From Rhyacophila brunnea (lineage: Eukaryota > Arthropoda > Insecta > Trichoptera > Rhyacophilidae), in the NCBI GenBank assembly GCA_022495005.1, contig JAGYXB010001964.1, positions 1,550,001 to 1,614,000 of the forward strand: 64,000 nt of DNA. Direction: 5' to 3'. This document shows, one piece after another, positions 47,457 to 58,682 of the stretch. Numbering within the stretch: position 1 is the stretch's first letter; each line of letters begins with the position of its first letter. The notes under the pieces were generated by a model. It worked only from the letters and a program-made list of their open reading frames with translations, was not told where the DNA came from and ran no database searches. The position numbers and the translations under genes were made by a program.

Positions 47457-47840
47457 TTACATGTAAGTTGTACGTATGCAGTTCATCGTGGGACACTTAT
47501 TCGTGCGCCGCAGTACGTAAAACATAAGTTCGTATAACATTTTATCAAATGACGAGTTTTTTGTCGAACATTTCACCGTGGAATACATTTGTACGTATTT
47601 TATAAAATGCGGCGATAGTTTGCAAATAGTACTGTTCCAATAAGATTAACCTTAACCTAACCTAATCTAGTAAAGACATCTCCACATATTGTAGCATACG
47701 TAAAAATATAGTCCACGGTGAAATGTTCAACGAAGATCTCGTCAATTGATTAAATGTTACACGAACTCATGTTTCACGTACTGCGGCGCACGAATAAGTG
47801 TCCTGCAGTAAACTGCTTACGTAAAAAATTCCGGATACGA
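47457..47840 (+). repeat. Family B foldback, copy 1, with CCTAA tract
   Basis: Outer end GTTACATGTAAGTTGTACGT. Long inverted arms from CAGTTCATCGTGGGACACTT (47479) to the inverted form ending 47815. The centre has CCTTAACCTAACCTAATC, i.e. TTAGG units. Right outer end TTCCGGATACG. A second copy lies inverted at 48912. Confidence 0.8.
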
Positions 47841-48911
47841 TTATTATTATCACAAATAATACTTAACCTGTTAAAAAACATAATTATACTAGTTAAAAAT
47901 AAAATTTAAAATGGTTCATTATTAACCACATTTTTTGTTTTAGACAATATCTAAATACCATCATAATATTGTATAAAAGCTGATATGGCGACATAAATAA
48001 ATAAAATCCAGTGTTTTTATTTTTCTTGCATTATAATAATAATATTATTATGAACTTTCAACACAACTTTTATAGATTTATGGCCCACTGTTAGATAAAG
48101 TTTCTTTTATCAGTCGCGAACTTCTTTTTTCTTTTGTGTCCTAAAACTTTTCATCGAAACGAGGTTTTTGTACCTACACGATAAGCTACGATAAAGAAAG
48201 AACTGTTTTATTCAATTTTAGTTGGAATCTGTTGATTTTCAAAAAGAAACTAAGTCGATCTTTGGTAAGGTATCCATAGTGTTTAATCTCTAGACTTATC
48301 TCCAGATGACTGAGGATTGTGACTCAGATAATTTTAACGTCTTTATAATTTACATCATTTAAAAATAGATTAAAGATTCGCGTCTATGGGCCCATATGCG
48401 CTGACAGCTAAGCTATGTATGTCTTATCTAATTGTGACGAAATTAACTAGCAGTTCTTACAATTCTCACTGAAGTACTTTCTGAATTGCGTTATTGTTTT
48501 AACAATCGGCTTTTATGATTTGAATCAAAGTAATAACAATTTACCCTAATTACTAAGCGATGGCAAGATCTCTCCAAAGTTTTGTAATAACGTACTTGCA
48601 CTTGTTAATAATATATTTTATTATATATAACTATTTTTTTATTCAAAAATATTTCACAAGATTTAAAAATGTAAGATTTTTTCTTGAACACACATACCTA
48701 ATTGAAACAAAATAATAGTACCTACACAAAATAAAGAAAAAGGCAAATTTTAAAATCAATGAAGTAGAGTAAATAGACAACTGTAAGCGGCATTTTACTT
48801 CCAGTTTACCTCACCACTTCTCCAATACTATCTGATCACTTTACATACTCATGTTGAATGAATGCATGTACGCTTTTCGACAATATTTGGATCTAGGCGA
48901 ACCTGATCAAT
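47841..48911. other. DNA between the inverted family B copies, with partial tRNA-core element
   Basis: 48380-48720 has tRNA-core element modules (TAATTGTGACGAAATTAACTAG, ATTTCACAAGATTTAAAAATG in pieces) with a strongly decayed tRNA-like part at about 48385-48430. The rest is AT-rich. Confidence 0.4.
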
Positions 48912-49302
48912 TCCGTATCCGGAAATTTGTGCGGAAACAGTTCACCGCAGGACATTTATTCATGCGCCGCAATACGTGAAACATGAGTTCGTGTAACATT
49001 TAATCAAATGACGAGTTCTTCGTTGACCATTTCACCGTGGAGTATATTTCTACGTATGCTACAACATGTTGCGAATTCTACGAGATATCTTTACTAGGTT
49101 AGGTTAGGTTAGGGTTAATCTATTTGGAACAGTACTATTTGCAAACTTTCGCCGCATTTTGTAAACAAATGTATTCCGCGGTAAAATTTTCAATGAAGAA
49201 CTCGTCGTTTGATAAAATGTTATACGAACTCATGTTTCACGCACTGCGGTGCACGAATAAGTATCCCACGATGAACTGCATACATACAACATACATGTAA
49301 CC
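48912..49302 (-). repeat. Family B foldback, copy 2 (inverted), with TTAGG tract
   Basis: Arms from CAGTTCACCGCAGGACATTT (48938) to the inverted form ending 49279. The centre is AGGTTAGGTTAGGTTAGGG. Outer ends CCGTATCCGGAAATTTG and ACATACATGTAAC place it in opposite orientation to copy 1. Confidence 0.8.
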
Positions 49303-49591
49303 GATCAATTCACTACTCACACTCATTCAAAGACAGATACCTATTTCAATTTTATTATTAATATAGACCGAACGATAAATTTAGTTAATACTGATGCAAT
49401 GAGCAAAGAAAACGCCTGCATCTATGACGATGACGTATTTATAATTATTGATTTAACTTACTCTGTGATCATAATCATGCATTTAAATCATACAATATGT
49501 AAAAATGTATTTGAATATTATGCACGTTTAACTTTCGGATATCTTAGCTATTTATAAAGTAATAATGTTTTAAGAAAACTATTTAAATTTA

Positions 49592-49832
49592 CACCCGCGG
49601 TGGCGGCGCGGCTTAAGCATTGGACTATAACGCCGTGGGTCCCAGTTTTGAATCCTGTGTCTGGCAAGTACACATATTGTTTTCCAATTTGTGTCTGTCA
49701 GGGTATGGACCTAATAGGTTGAGCAAGTGGCTGACATCCATTTCTCGTAAAAAACAAAATATGTTAATACAAACCCCTACTCTGTGGAGGCCCATATGAT
49801 CCTATTAGGATCGGACATGATCGAAAGAAGAA
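49592..49832 (+). mobile_element. tRNA-derived SINE family S, copy 4, with 20-bp target duplication
   Basis: Full-length: GCGGTGGCGGCGCGGCTTAAG head, GCCGTGGGTCCCAG, box-B-like GTTTTGAATCC, body and 3' end GGATCGGACATGATCG with an A-rich tail. It is flanked by the perfect duplication AAGAAAACTATTTAAATTTA at 49572-49591 and 49833-49852, direct proof of LINE-type retroposition. The 109-codon frame at 49784-50113 starts in the SINE and is not a gene. Confidence 0.92.
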
Positions 49833-50198
49833 AAGAAAACTATTTAAATTTAATTTTTATTTTCCAAGCTTTACTTAGGCATAGAAGTCTTACGAAAACA
49901 TACCTTCAAAATACAGTACCATTCTTTATCAAGGGTAATCCATTTCACGGTGATATTCCCAGCCTAGTGTCAATTTATCAGCTTAGAAACCGATATGACA
50001 TCCCATCCTTTTGTCTGTCTATGGGTTTCTTTTATGATAATTCCACATTATTGAAATTTCTATACTACTTTGCGTTAAACATAATTTTTTCGATTACTCT
50101 TTCATTTAGGTAAGATGTATCACAATATGCATACATATTACATAAGCACTGGTAATACACATTGCCCAAGATATATAATATTATTATACATATTATAT

Positions 50199-50678
50199 CA
50201 GTGGAGAGATGTGGATGTTTACTGTTAAGATCCAACTTAAATAGTACACACTAAACTTTATCCGTCAAACGTATTTGTTTTCATTGAACTAAACTATAAT
50301 GTGTAGATAGTGTTTGTTGGTTGTTAAAACTCAATTGAACCCTGCCTAATCCGAGCCACAGTAGATACTAGTCAAAAAATATTCGTTTATCTATAAAATA
50401 TCTAAAATTATCACATTAAACCAGACATATTTTTAGATATTTTATGGATATAAGAATATTTTTTATCGATTATGGTTTTGTTTAGGCAGGGCTTAATGAA
50501 TTTAAAAAAACTAACTAATATTTGTAATATGTATTTTTAATTCAACGAAAACAAATAAGTATGACTGAAAAAGTATGTACTGTTAAGTACAGTTAAAACA
50601 AAATATGTATGACTGACAAAGTTTATTGTGCACTATTTACGTCAAATCTTAGCAGACTACCTCCACCCGTCACCACTA
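50199..50678. mobile_element. Family D MITE, copy 5
   Basis: Begins CAGTGGAGAGATGTGGATG then ACTGTTAAGATCC, and ends with the inverted CAGACTACCTCCACCCGTCACCACT. Interior landmarks are as in copy 3. Flanks are low-complexity AT, so a duplication cannot be judged. Confidence 0.75.
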
Positions 50679-52129
50679 ATATATTATTATGTGTGTGTGT
50701 GTATGTGGGTAATCAATGAGTACAATTTGAGCGGTATTGACAATTTTTTTAGGTCAGCTAAGCAAACAATTGCATCATTACTGTTGCCTTTGAAACAATT
50801 GTCTTTAAACCTACTTTGTGGCATGCATTTGAAAACTCCTGCATTGTTTATAATACTACGGCTTGTAGATATCTACATACTGCGGCCGTTGCACGCTGCG
50901 TTCGAACAGATTATTTAGCCCATCAACACTGCGGCATCAAAATTATTTCAATTTCAGGTTACAATCATCGGCTCACCTAACACTTGCACGTATGTACCGG
51001 TCATTAAGTACGCTAATCAAAATTGTAGTTTAAATACTTTAATAATAAATTAGAGTGCAGTTGGAAATCAGAAAGCCTTTACCACTAAACGGAGCCTAAA
51101 TATTTAACAGTAAAGATAAAAAAAGACTAATTTATTCTTCTTCTTGTACTATCCTACTATCCTCATCAAGAAGTTATCTTTCTTTTCTACTACCTACCTA
51201 TAACAGTTCGATGAAGCTTAATATTACGCCACAAAATGCAGCGTCTTCACATGCAACGTTTACCATTGATTTTTTTTTGGATCATTACTCGGGAATGCCA
51301 CAGTTTGTGTCTTCTCATAATATGGAAAAGTTTCTGTAGTTTTCTTGTTTTGATACTACACATAACTTTTCAGTCTTTTCTCATAAAAAAAATATTATAC
51401 GTAGAAATTAAGGTCGACTATAGGAAGGCTAGAGCACTGAATTGAGAGCTAAGATGGTAGTGCTACTTATTGATTATTTTTGAATGTAAAGAAGGACCGG
51501 ACCTACTTTGTTCGCCATAAATGAAAATTTTCGATTGTATCTTTCGTTCAAATCAAATGTAATTACCATGCATTTCAATATATAAAACTACTGTATAACA
51601 CTAATCAACAGGATAATTAGCTCTACGATCGTTATTTATAGTTTGATTTCATGGCCTCAATATTATAGTCGGTTTTGATAGAAATAGAACTAAATCACCG
51701 AACTATAATTTATTTATACTTATATATATATAAATGAATAACATCAAAAACCTGGTTTGTCATACGCCTCACACATCAATGCCTAAGATATAATGCGATC
51801 TGTTTCAGCAATATTATTAACATAAATGTAGCCCAATGACATATTGCAGTGTTGATATATTACATTACATCACCATTTTCAATTCTAAAAGGATTAACCT
51901 ATTAGGTCCATCCATACCTTGAATATATAAAATATCCATACCCTATAAATAAAAAATAAAAAACTTTTATTCTCAAAGATACTGACTGTAGTCAATATCG
52001 TCATGTTTCAATGCGCACATTTACAAAATATATTATTATAAAATATATAATATATAGGTATTGTCATATTAAAATTTATTATAGGTTTGCTGATAACTAG
52101 TTACATAATTACCTAGTTACATAATTAAA
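50679..52129. other. Unassigned DNA with a SINE scrap near 51893-51920
   Basis: A GTGTGTGTGT tract near 50690 and a short inverted scrap of SINE family S (CCTATTAGGTCCATCCATACC in pieces). The 96-codon frame at 50628-50918 starts in MITE copy 5 and shows no domain. Confidence 0.35.
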
Positions 52130-52176
52130 CACCTTAGATATACCTACTACAAAAAATGTTTTTCTAAAAAATATAA

Positions 52177-52250
52177 CGCCCATCGGGACTCAAACCCGCA
52201 ACCATTGGTTTTGCGCCAAAGTGCTTTACCAATCGATACCATGTGTGTCC
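52177..52250 (-). ncRNA. tRNA-like block
   Basis: Box-B GGGTTTGAGTCCC with paired GCGGG/CCCG. Anticodon stem TTGG/CCAA around CGCAAAA. Acceptor poorly paired. Confidence 0.55.
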
Positions 52251-52475
52251 TATTTAATTACGACAAATTAACTAGTAGTTTTTACATCTAATCCGAGTGA
52301 ATCCAGTGGATTCGGGGTCCCGAGTCGAGTCCCGCTGGCATCGTATTTTTTCAAAAACATTTTTTAATAGGTTTTCTTAAATTTTGTGAATTACTCGAAG
52401 AATAAAAAAACAGTTTATACATAAGAAAACACTTCAGATATACCCATTAGAAAAAATCATATTTGAAAAAAATAC

Positions 52476-52551
52476 GATGCTCGACGGAATTTGAACCCGT
52501 ATAACCACTGGTATCACGCCGCTGTACATTAACGACGTGCTACGAGCCTCC
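52476..52551 (-). ncRNA. tRNA-like block
   Basis: The acceptor stem pairs 6 of 7 (GAGGCTC with GAGCATC). Box-B-like GGGTTCAAATTCC; T7 follows the 3' end. Anticodon arm GGCGTGATACC is decayed. Confidence 0.6.
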
Positions 52552-52680
52552 TATCTAATTGCGACAATTATTTAAACTAGTAAGTCCTGCATGAAATGCT
52601 TATCAAATTGCGTTATTATTGACTATCGGTTTCTGTGTATTAAATCAAGAAATGTTAATTACTAATCGACGCCCGGTTCT

Positions 52681-54000
52681 CATATACCTATACCCGGACT
52701 CATATAACGGTAAACAAGTTTACTGTTTAGCTGGATCAGCAAATTGGATGGAGATATGAAATACGCTATCGCAATGGAAAATTACTCTTAGATCCATTCC
52801 CATAGTATCATATTATATTATGACTGTAATAATAAATAAAATTCACAGCTACTCGAATTTAAATCGCTGACTCGTTCAAGATAATTATGTACTAGAATAT
52901 AATGTTTATGTATTACTTTCGACTGTATAAATTACGAATAATGATTTATCAAATGTCACTCGAATATACGTTTCCAGTCTGTTACCATCGCAGTCTCAAT
53001 ATCGCTTTGCCCAACATCTAATTGTACCGAGATGCGTACCTTGGATCCGTACCTATCATAAGTTTAGTATTGTAACATAATTACTGTAACCTACTATTGT
53101 ACCAACCATTACGCTGAACATAAAACTAGCTCCTGCATTCATCTTCGACTTCTTAATCATCATCCTCAACACCATAACCCACACATCGAACACTACATTG
53201 GTGAACCTGACGTGATCAGAAGGCATATTCTCGAAATCTTGTTGAATTAAATAAATGGTTTATTATTAATTATTTTATTAATATTAATGTCAAATTCTAA
53301 GTAAAAAAGTCAAGTACTTTAAAATTAAATATTTCCTTGGTATATGTCAAAAAAATACATTTTGTTGCTCTCTTTAATCCGTATTTTATTCATGAATTCA
53401 CGACTCGTTAATTTCGACCCATGCAATACAAATATTTTCAGTGTTGTCTGTGTTTATTATTTCCCTGTTTCCGCATGCGCCACTGAAAGGTTGCACCCTG
53501 GAATGATTTAATGGCGGGGGGCCAGAGACCTCCTCCGTGCGGTTGGGGTGGCAAAGGGGGCGGCGTGGAGAAAGGGGACGCAAAATACGGAGACCGAATG
53601 CGGGTTCAACTGCGGAGACCCCGCCGCAGAGGAGGCTGAGAAGGGAATGAGCCATGAAATTTCGTTGAAGAAATTTTCGAGATACACTTTGGTACTGAAG
53701 ATATTTTGAAAAAGACATTCTTATTTTTGATGGGGTCATCAATTTTATAACAAGACAGATAACCCTACTAATACGACGAAGTATAACTATTAAGGGAGAA
53801 AGTGGATTTAAAAAAAATGCTAAGAGTTCAGATCGTCCGTGCTTTATGTTTATTACATATTACAATAAATTATTGTCAATATTGCTAATTTATGATGTAG
53901 TACCCATTGGCGAAGCCAGCTGTTTTCGCTAGTCAATAAATTTGGATTGGCGATTGGCGTCCTAACTACATAGTGGCTGGTTTTAATAAATTATTGTAGT
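52681..54000. other. Unassigned DNA; GC pocket at 53460-53720
   Basis: The 114-codon minus-strand frame (53398-53742) covers a GC-rich patch without a recognised domain. It lies in LINE-rich surroundings and may be part of an old element. The 3' flank of the LINE lies at 53950-54000. Confidence 0.3.
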
Positions 54001-54030
54001 GTTATTTATTTATTTATTTTATTTATTAAG
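54001..54030 (-). repeat. LINE 3' microsatellite tail
   Basis: On the element's strand the end reads TTAATAAATAAAATAAATAAATAA, a short-unit repeat in place of poly-A. Confidence 0.7.
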
Positions 54031-54323
54031 GAAAACAAACAGTTACATATTGATAACAGAAATTTATAATATAATAATAAAAAGTTAATGCAACCAGCAA
54101 AGTTTCCATATATACATTATAATATAGTTAAGCCTAACAAGATAGAGAGTAAAATAACATAAATATAAAGAAATTACATGAGAAGATTACATAAGAAAAA
54201 ATGAGAAAAATGAGGAAGAATAATGAATAATTAAATAATATACAAAAGATAAAAAAGAAAAATAAAAAAGTAACATAAAAATAAAAGAATTAATATATAT
54301 GTATAAGTAAATACATTATATAT

Positions 54324-57183
54324 CTATTTATACAAAATTTTTGAGATAGCATGTTTAAATGAAACAGGTGAATTATTAAAAGGGTCAACGGTGGAGAAAT
54401 ACATATTATAATTTAAACAAGAGCGCCGAATAAAGGAGTTTTGTGCATAATTAGAACCGCTACGACTGATATGGTACAAAGTTTGGTTTCGTGTAAATCT
54501 TGATGGACAATGGAAACCCACCCTTTCGAGTAGGTTTGGCGAGTCAACAAAACCATTGATAATTTTAAAAAGAAAATATTGATCAGATATAGAACGTCGA
54601 CTTTCCAAAGATGGTACCATAAAAGTTGCAGCGGTCGAAGTAGAATTAGATAAATCATAACAGTAGGCTTTAAAATTAACGTGCTTGCGAAATCGCTTTT
54701 GCACCGCTTCGAGCCGATTTATATAAGTAACGTACTGTGGATTCCACACGACAGAGGCATACTCAACTAAGGATCTAACATAAGAGAAGTAAAGAACCTT
54801 CAGAACATCAGGTGATCTGAATGGTTTAGAGATCCGAAGGATAAAACCTAGTAATTTTAATGCTTTATTGATGGTTTCATTGATATGAGCGTTAAAATTC
54901 ATTTTATTATCCATTATAACAACCCAGGTCACGTATTTTTGAGCTGCGTTTCAAGGGTTCGACTCCTAGTTTGTATGGTGTGATGACGGGGTTCATACTT
55001 CTGGAGAATGTTATTGACGAGCATTTGTTGACGTTTAGATAAAGGTGATTCAGTTGACAGTATCTATACAGTCTATCTAAGTCAGATTGTAACTCAATAC
55101 AATCATCGACTGAAGAGATATTTTTATATATTTTTGTGTCATCTGCATAGATGGAAAATTGTGAGTTAAGAAAACAGGTGCTCATATCATTAATATATAA
55201 GATGAACAATAAGGGACCAAGGTGGGACCCCTGCGGTACTCCAGATGGAATGTGTATAAAACTGGAGACGAATCCTTTAATTGCAACAGCTTGCGACCGA
55301 TTTGAGATGTATGAAGAAATCCAACGGAATAAATCCCCGTGAATCCCCAGGGCCCAGAGTTTTTTAAGTAAGATGCAGTGATTGATTTTGTCGAAAGCTT
55401 TAGAAAAGTCCGTATATATAGCGTCCACTTGTGTTTTACTGCCCATTGAATTAAGTATGAAATCAGTGAATTCGAGTAGGTTAGTTTCTACGGAGCGTCT
55501 CCTAAAAAAACCATGTTGATTTGGTGTGATGAAGTTACGTAGAGCTGCAAAAATATGGTCGGAAATGATCTTTTCTAACAATTTTCCGAAAATAGGAAGT
55601 TTGGATATCGGCCTGTAATTAGTAATGACGCTTTTGTCCCCACTTTTAAATATTGGAGTAATTAATGCTTTCTTCCATACATCAGGAAAACATCCGCTAT
55701 TAACAGAAAAGTTAAATAAAATTGATAACGGGGAGGCCAATTCTTCTCCACAAGAAGCAATCAAAATGGGAGGAATACGATCAGAACCGGCGCCTTTATT
55801 TATGTCTATGTTTTTGATGTATGAAAGAACTGATGACGGAGTGAATATTATTGAATTAATTATCATAGTGCTAACATCTTGCAAAACAGGTGTTTGTAAG
55901 GATGACGGAATAAATACAGATTTAAAATAGTCATTGAATAAATTACATATAGATTTGCCATCCGACACAATTTTTTCATCAAGGAGCATTTCACCGGGAA
56001 TATTGGACCCATTGGATTTGGATTTAACGAATGACCAAAAAGATTTTGAGTTTCGCTTAATGGATTTTTCTGCCCGTAAGATAAAGTCTTCATAACATTT
56101 TTTAGCAAGGCGTTTTTGCCTTTTTCTTAAAATGACAAATGTATCGTAATCTATGGGGCTACTGTACTTTTTCCATTTCCTATGATACTTTAGTTTTTCA
56201 TTTATAACTTTTATTAGGGGTTTGGAAAACCAGGGAGGATAACGATGAATTGGAGTTATGCATTTTTTCGGTACGTTAGTATCAATTAACTCCCAAAGTT
56301 TAGCATAGAAACAAGCCGAGGCCTCTTCCAAATTCATGTTTGGTAACATAATAGTTTCCCAAGATACTGCAGAGAGATCCTTTTTGAGTTTGGTATAATC
56401 GCAATTTTTAAATAAATATGTCTCACGAACAGCCGCTTGTAACGTTTTCTTTTTGGTTATACTAAAATTAATAATAAGGGATTTATGATGTGCGTCTTCT
56501 GGAGTAAGGGGTGTAATGCACGAGGTAACCACGCAGTTACTAATGTCAGAAATTACAAGATCAAGAATACGATTATTAATATTACAATTAGAGTTAAATT
56601 GATGCATGTTCGTGAAGGATAAAAAATCAGTTAAACTGGTACAAAACGGATCAATGTTGTAATCAGGGTGGAGATAGTTGACGTCATCAGATGATGTCCA
56701 GTCTAAATTTGGAAGATTGTAATCTCCTACCATAATAAAAACTTCATCAGTATGAGAATGATATATGGTAGAGCTTTTTTCCAAGTGCGCGCTAAGATTG
56801 GTTTTAAAATCGGTTCCGCGTGGATGGTAGGAACAACATAGATTTATAATTTTAGCGAGACTTTCAGTCTTCAGGGTGACCCAAAGATCCTCGGCACTAC
56901 TATTCCATTGAGGTTGAAGGGATGCACTGAATTCCAATTTCACTGCGATTAATACACCACCACCCATTTTTTTCCCAACTGATTTATAATCGCGATCTCG
57001 GCGAAAAATGTTATACCTAAAGTCAATTAGTTCGTGATCCCTAATTTCGTCCAAAAACCAAGTTTCAGTAAGACAAATTATATCATAGTCGCAGTTAAGG
57101 ACACTATTTAAAAAGTCGTGCGTCTTCGTGCGGACTCCACGTACGTTTTGATAATAAATTTGGATATCAGAGCCTGAGATAAC
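54324..57183 (-). pseudogene. LINE ORF2: endonuclease and reverse transcriptase, one frameshift
   Basis: ORF2 nicks target DNA and copies the element RNA into it. The open frame starts after a stop at 57184-57186 with I-Q-I-Y-Y-Q-N-V-R-G, then L-T-E-T-W, the endonuclease N-terminus. Further endonuclease signatures are G-G-G-V-L-I-A-V, V-G-D-Y-N-L-P-N, I-L-D-L-V-I-S-D and the D-A-H-H-K catalytic His. The reverse transcriptase follows with Y-R-P-I-S, Y-T-D-F-S-K-A-F-D-K-I, G-V-P-Q-G-S-H-L-G-P-L-L-F and the catalytic Y-A-D-D (about 55136-55148). There is no ATG before the endonuclease, so the start is lost or ORF2 uses reinitiation. At 54918-54925 one extra base (GGGTTGTT for GGGTGTT) shifts the frame. 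The rest, from V-I-M-D-N-K-M-N-F through V-E-Y-A-S-V-V-W, continues at 54932-54324. Otherwise undamaged, so the insertion is recent. Confidence 0.93.
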
Positions 57184-57318
57184 TTAAGTAATAAATAGTT
57201 AAATAAAAATATATCGTTGCACCAATAAAGTTAATTACACAAAATAATATGATATTCCTCGGTATCTCAAGATTAATAAAAAGTGAAATGCTTACGAAGG
57301 TGAGTTTCATTGTATAGT

Positions 57319-58281
57319 TTATTTCATTTTCCCTAATTCTTCCTCTTTTGCTATACAAATAGCCGGGGAGGTATCGTTTTTCCTTGTGAAAATTCGACCA
57401 TTTCTGACCCAGGTATAAGTAAACCCCAGATCTTTTGCCTTGGTTTTAGTAAGTTTTAGCAGTATTTTGTTTTGTTTAGTCAGATGTTCATTAATGTACA
57501 CTGGGAGTGATGATCCTGGGATGCCGATATCGGCAGAATGTAGCATTTTTCCGCCGGATTTAGATTTTCGCGCTCCCGATATTATTTCAGCTTTCATATC
57601 CCTACGGCAAAGCCTTAATATAATTGGGTTGGGTCTGTTCGGAACGGGCGTGAATTGCTTAATTCTTGAGACATAATTGACATCGTTGGGAGGAATGGCT
57701 ACTCCGATTTTGGCCCCTAGCATAGAGACAATTTTACGGAGGTCTTCGTCTTTTCTTTCTGGAATTCCAATTATCTCCACATTAAGGAGACGATCCCACT
57801 GAGCATTTTTGTTATTTTCTTCTTGAAGGTCATTTAATTTAATTTTGACCGCTTCTAAATGGGTTTCTAAATTGTTTATTTTGTTAATTTTGTTTTCAAG
57901 TTCTTTAAACTTCTTGTCGAAGGACAAGAATTTTTCGTCCATAAAATTTAAGTATTTTTTTATGTCTAAAATTTCTTTTTTTAGATCTTTAAATTCCAAG
58001 ATATCAATTTGAATGCCCTTAACTACATTAAATATGTCAGTCAAACTGGGATTATCATGTGATTTCTGTGAACCGACGACAGATTTAGCAGGGGTATTAG
58101 TGGCGTCACACTTACTGCAGCTGGCGCACTTCCATTTTGATCGGGTGCTGGAGGTCATTTTTTTTAATGTTGAAGCAGGTAATCCGATACACTGATGATG
58201 GAAGGATAATTTGCAAGTACTGCATTCCAAGTCAGCTGCAGCTCCGGTCGTCAACGCGCAGTTTAAAATAGCACACGGCAT
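57319..58281 (-). CDS. LINE ORF1: PHD-finger, coiled-coil RNA-binding-type protein
   Basis: 320 residues and intact, with ATG at 58279-58281. An N-terminal PHD-type zinc finger has ligands at C3, C8, C20, C23, H28, C31, C52 and C55, with the usual W two residues before C52. Residues about 95-160 are lysine/glutamate/leucine-rich and fit a coiled coil (K-F-K-E-L-E-N-K-I-N-K-I). About 165-300 is the conserved C-terminal domain of insect LINE ORF1 proteins (N-V-E-I-I-G-I-P-E, then V-Y-I-N-E-H-L-T and W-V-R-N-G-R-I-F-T-R-K). This region is usually matched to the baculovirus FP-type domain and thought to bind nucleic acid. The protein probably forms the ribonucleoprotein with element RNA. Confidence 0.92.
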   Translation of the reverse strand: MPCAILNCALTTGAAADLECSTCKLSFHHQCIGLPASTLKKMTSSTRSKWKCASCSKCDATNTPAKSVVGSQKSHDNPSLTDIFNVVKGIQIDILEFKDLKKEILDIKKYLNFMDEKFLSFDKKFKELENKINKINNLETHLEAVKIKLNDLQEENNKNAQWDRLLNVEIIGIPERKDEDLRKIVSMLGAKIGVAIPPNDVNYVSRIKQFTPVPNRPNPIILRLCRRDMKAEIISGARKSKSGGKMLHSADIGIPGSSLPVYINEHLTKQNKILLKLTKTKAKDLGFTYTWVRNGRIFTRKNDTSPAICIAKEEELGKMK

Positions 58282-58682
58282 CGCGAGTATTATTAATTAT
58301 GGTAAAATATAGGTACTTGTAAATAATATCGTTGAGCGCGGTACAGTAATAATGATTATGGTAATTGGCTATTACTGCTAATTGATCACGGCACTGGCAC
58401 AAACAGAATGAACAAAAATTGGAATCAAATTTGGGTTATGTAATGCACGGGTATAAAGTATTATTTATAAAATATTGATTTGTTTTAACACATTAATAAT
58501 TAAATAAAGATTAATCAATATATTTATGTACACAAGTCACACACTATTGTTATTGTCTTCTATGGTTATGTAATATTAAAAGAATTTACTTTTTAAAATC
58601 AATTATCGAGCGGATAAAACAAATCGACCGTTCACTACGGCGGCGTACTAAGTGAAAAGTTAAAATGTAATATCAACTGCTT
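58282..58682. other. Possible LINE 5' UTR and unassigned DNA
   Basis: AT-rich with no gene. The 5' end of the LINE should lie here, but it was not located. Confidence 0.35.

Larger units (their letters stand above)
52130..52680. mobile_element. Tandem pair of tRNA-core elements
   Basis: Two tRNA-like blocks on the minus strand (52177-52250 and 52476-52551) and a half block on the plus strand (about 52303-52345, ending GGCATCGTATTTTTTC). Each is set in the usual AT-rich flank (TAGATATACC, GACAAATTAACTAGTAG). The alternating orientation resembles the 42.2-kb compound copy. Confidence 0.65.
54001..58281 (-). mobile_element. Near-complete Jockey/CR1-group non-LTR retrotransposon
   Basis: Read from 58281 downward: ORF1 (57319-58281), a 135-bp spacer, ORF2 (57183 to 54324, one frameshift), a 3' UTR of about 320 bp and a short-repeat tail of AAATA/TAAA units (54001-54030). 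The 5' boundary is not fixed: the region above 58281 may be 5' UTR, and no target duplication was found. No RNase H domain was seen after the reverse transcriptase, which fits Jockey/CR1 rather than I-type elements. Confidence 0.9.

Noticed and set aside
53398..53742. 114-codon minus-strand frame
   Set aside because: Covers a GC-rich patch in repeat-rich DNA; no recognisable motif.
58013..58195. Plus-strand frames within the LINE (also 57440, 55625, 55151)
   Set aside because: Antisense shadows of ORF1 and ORF2.
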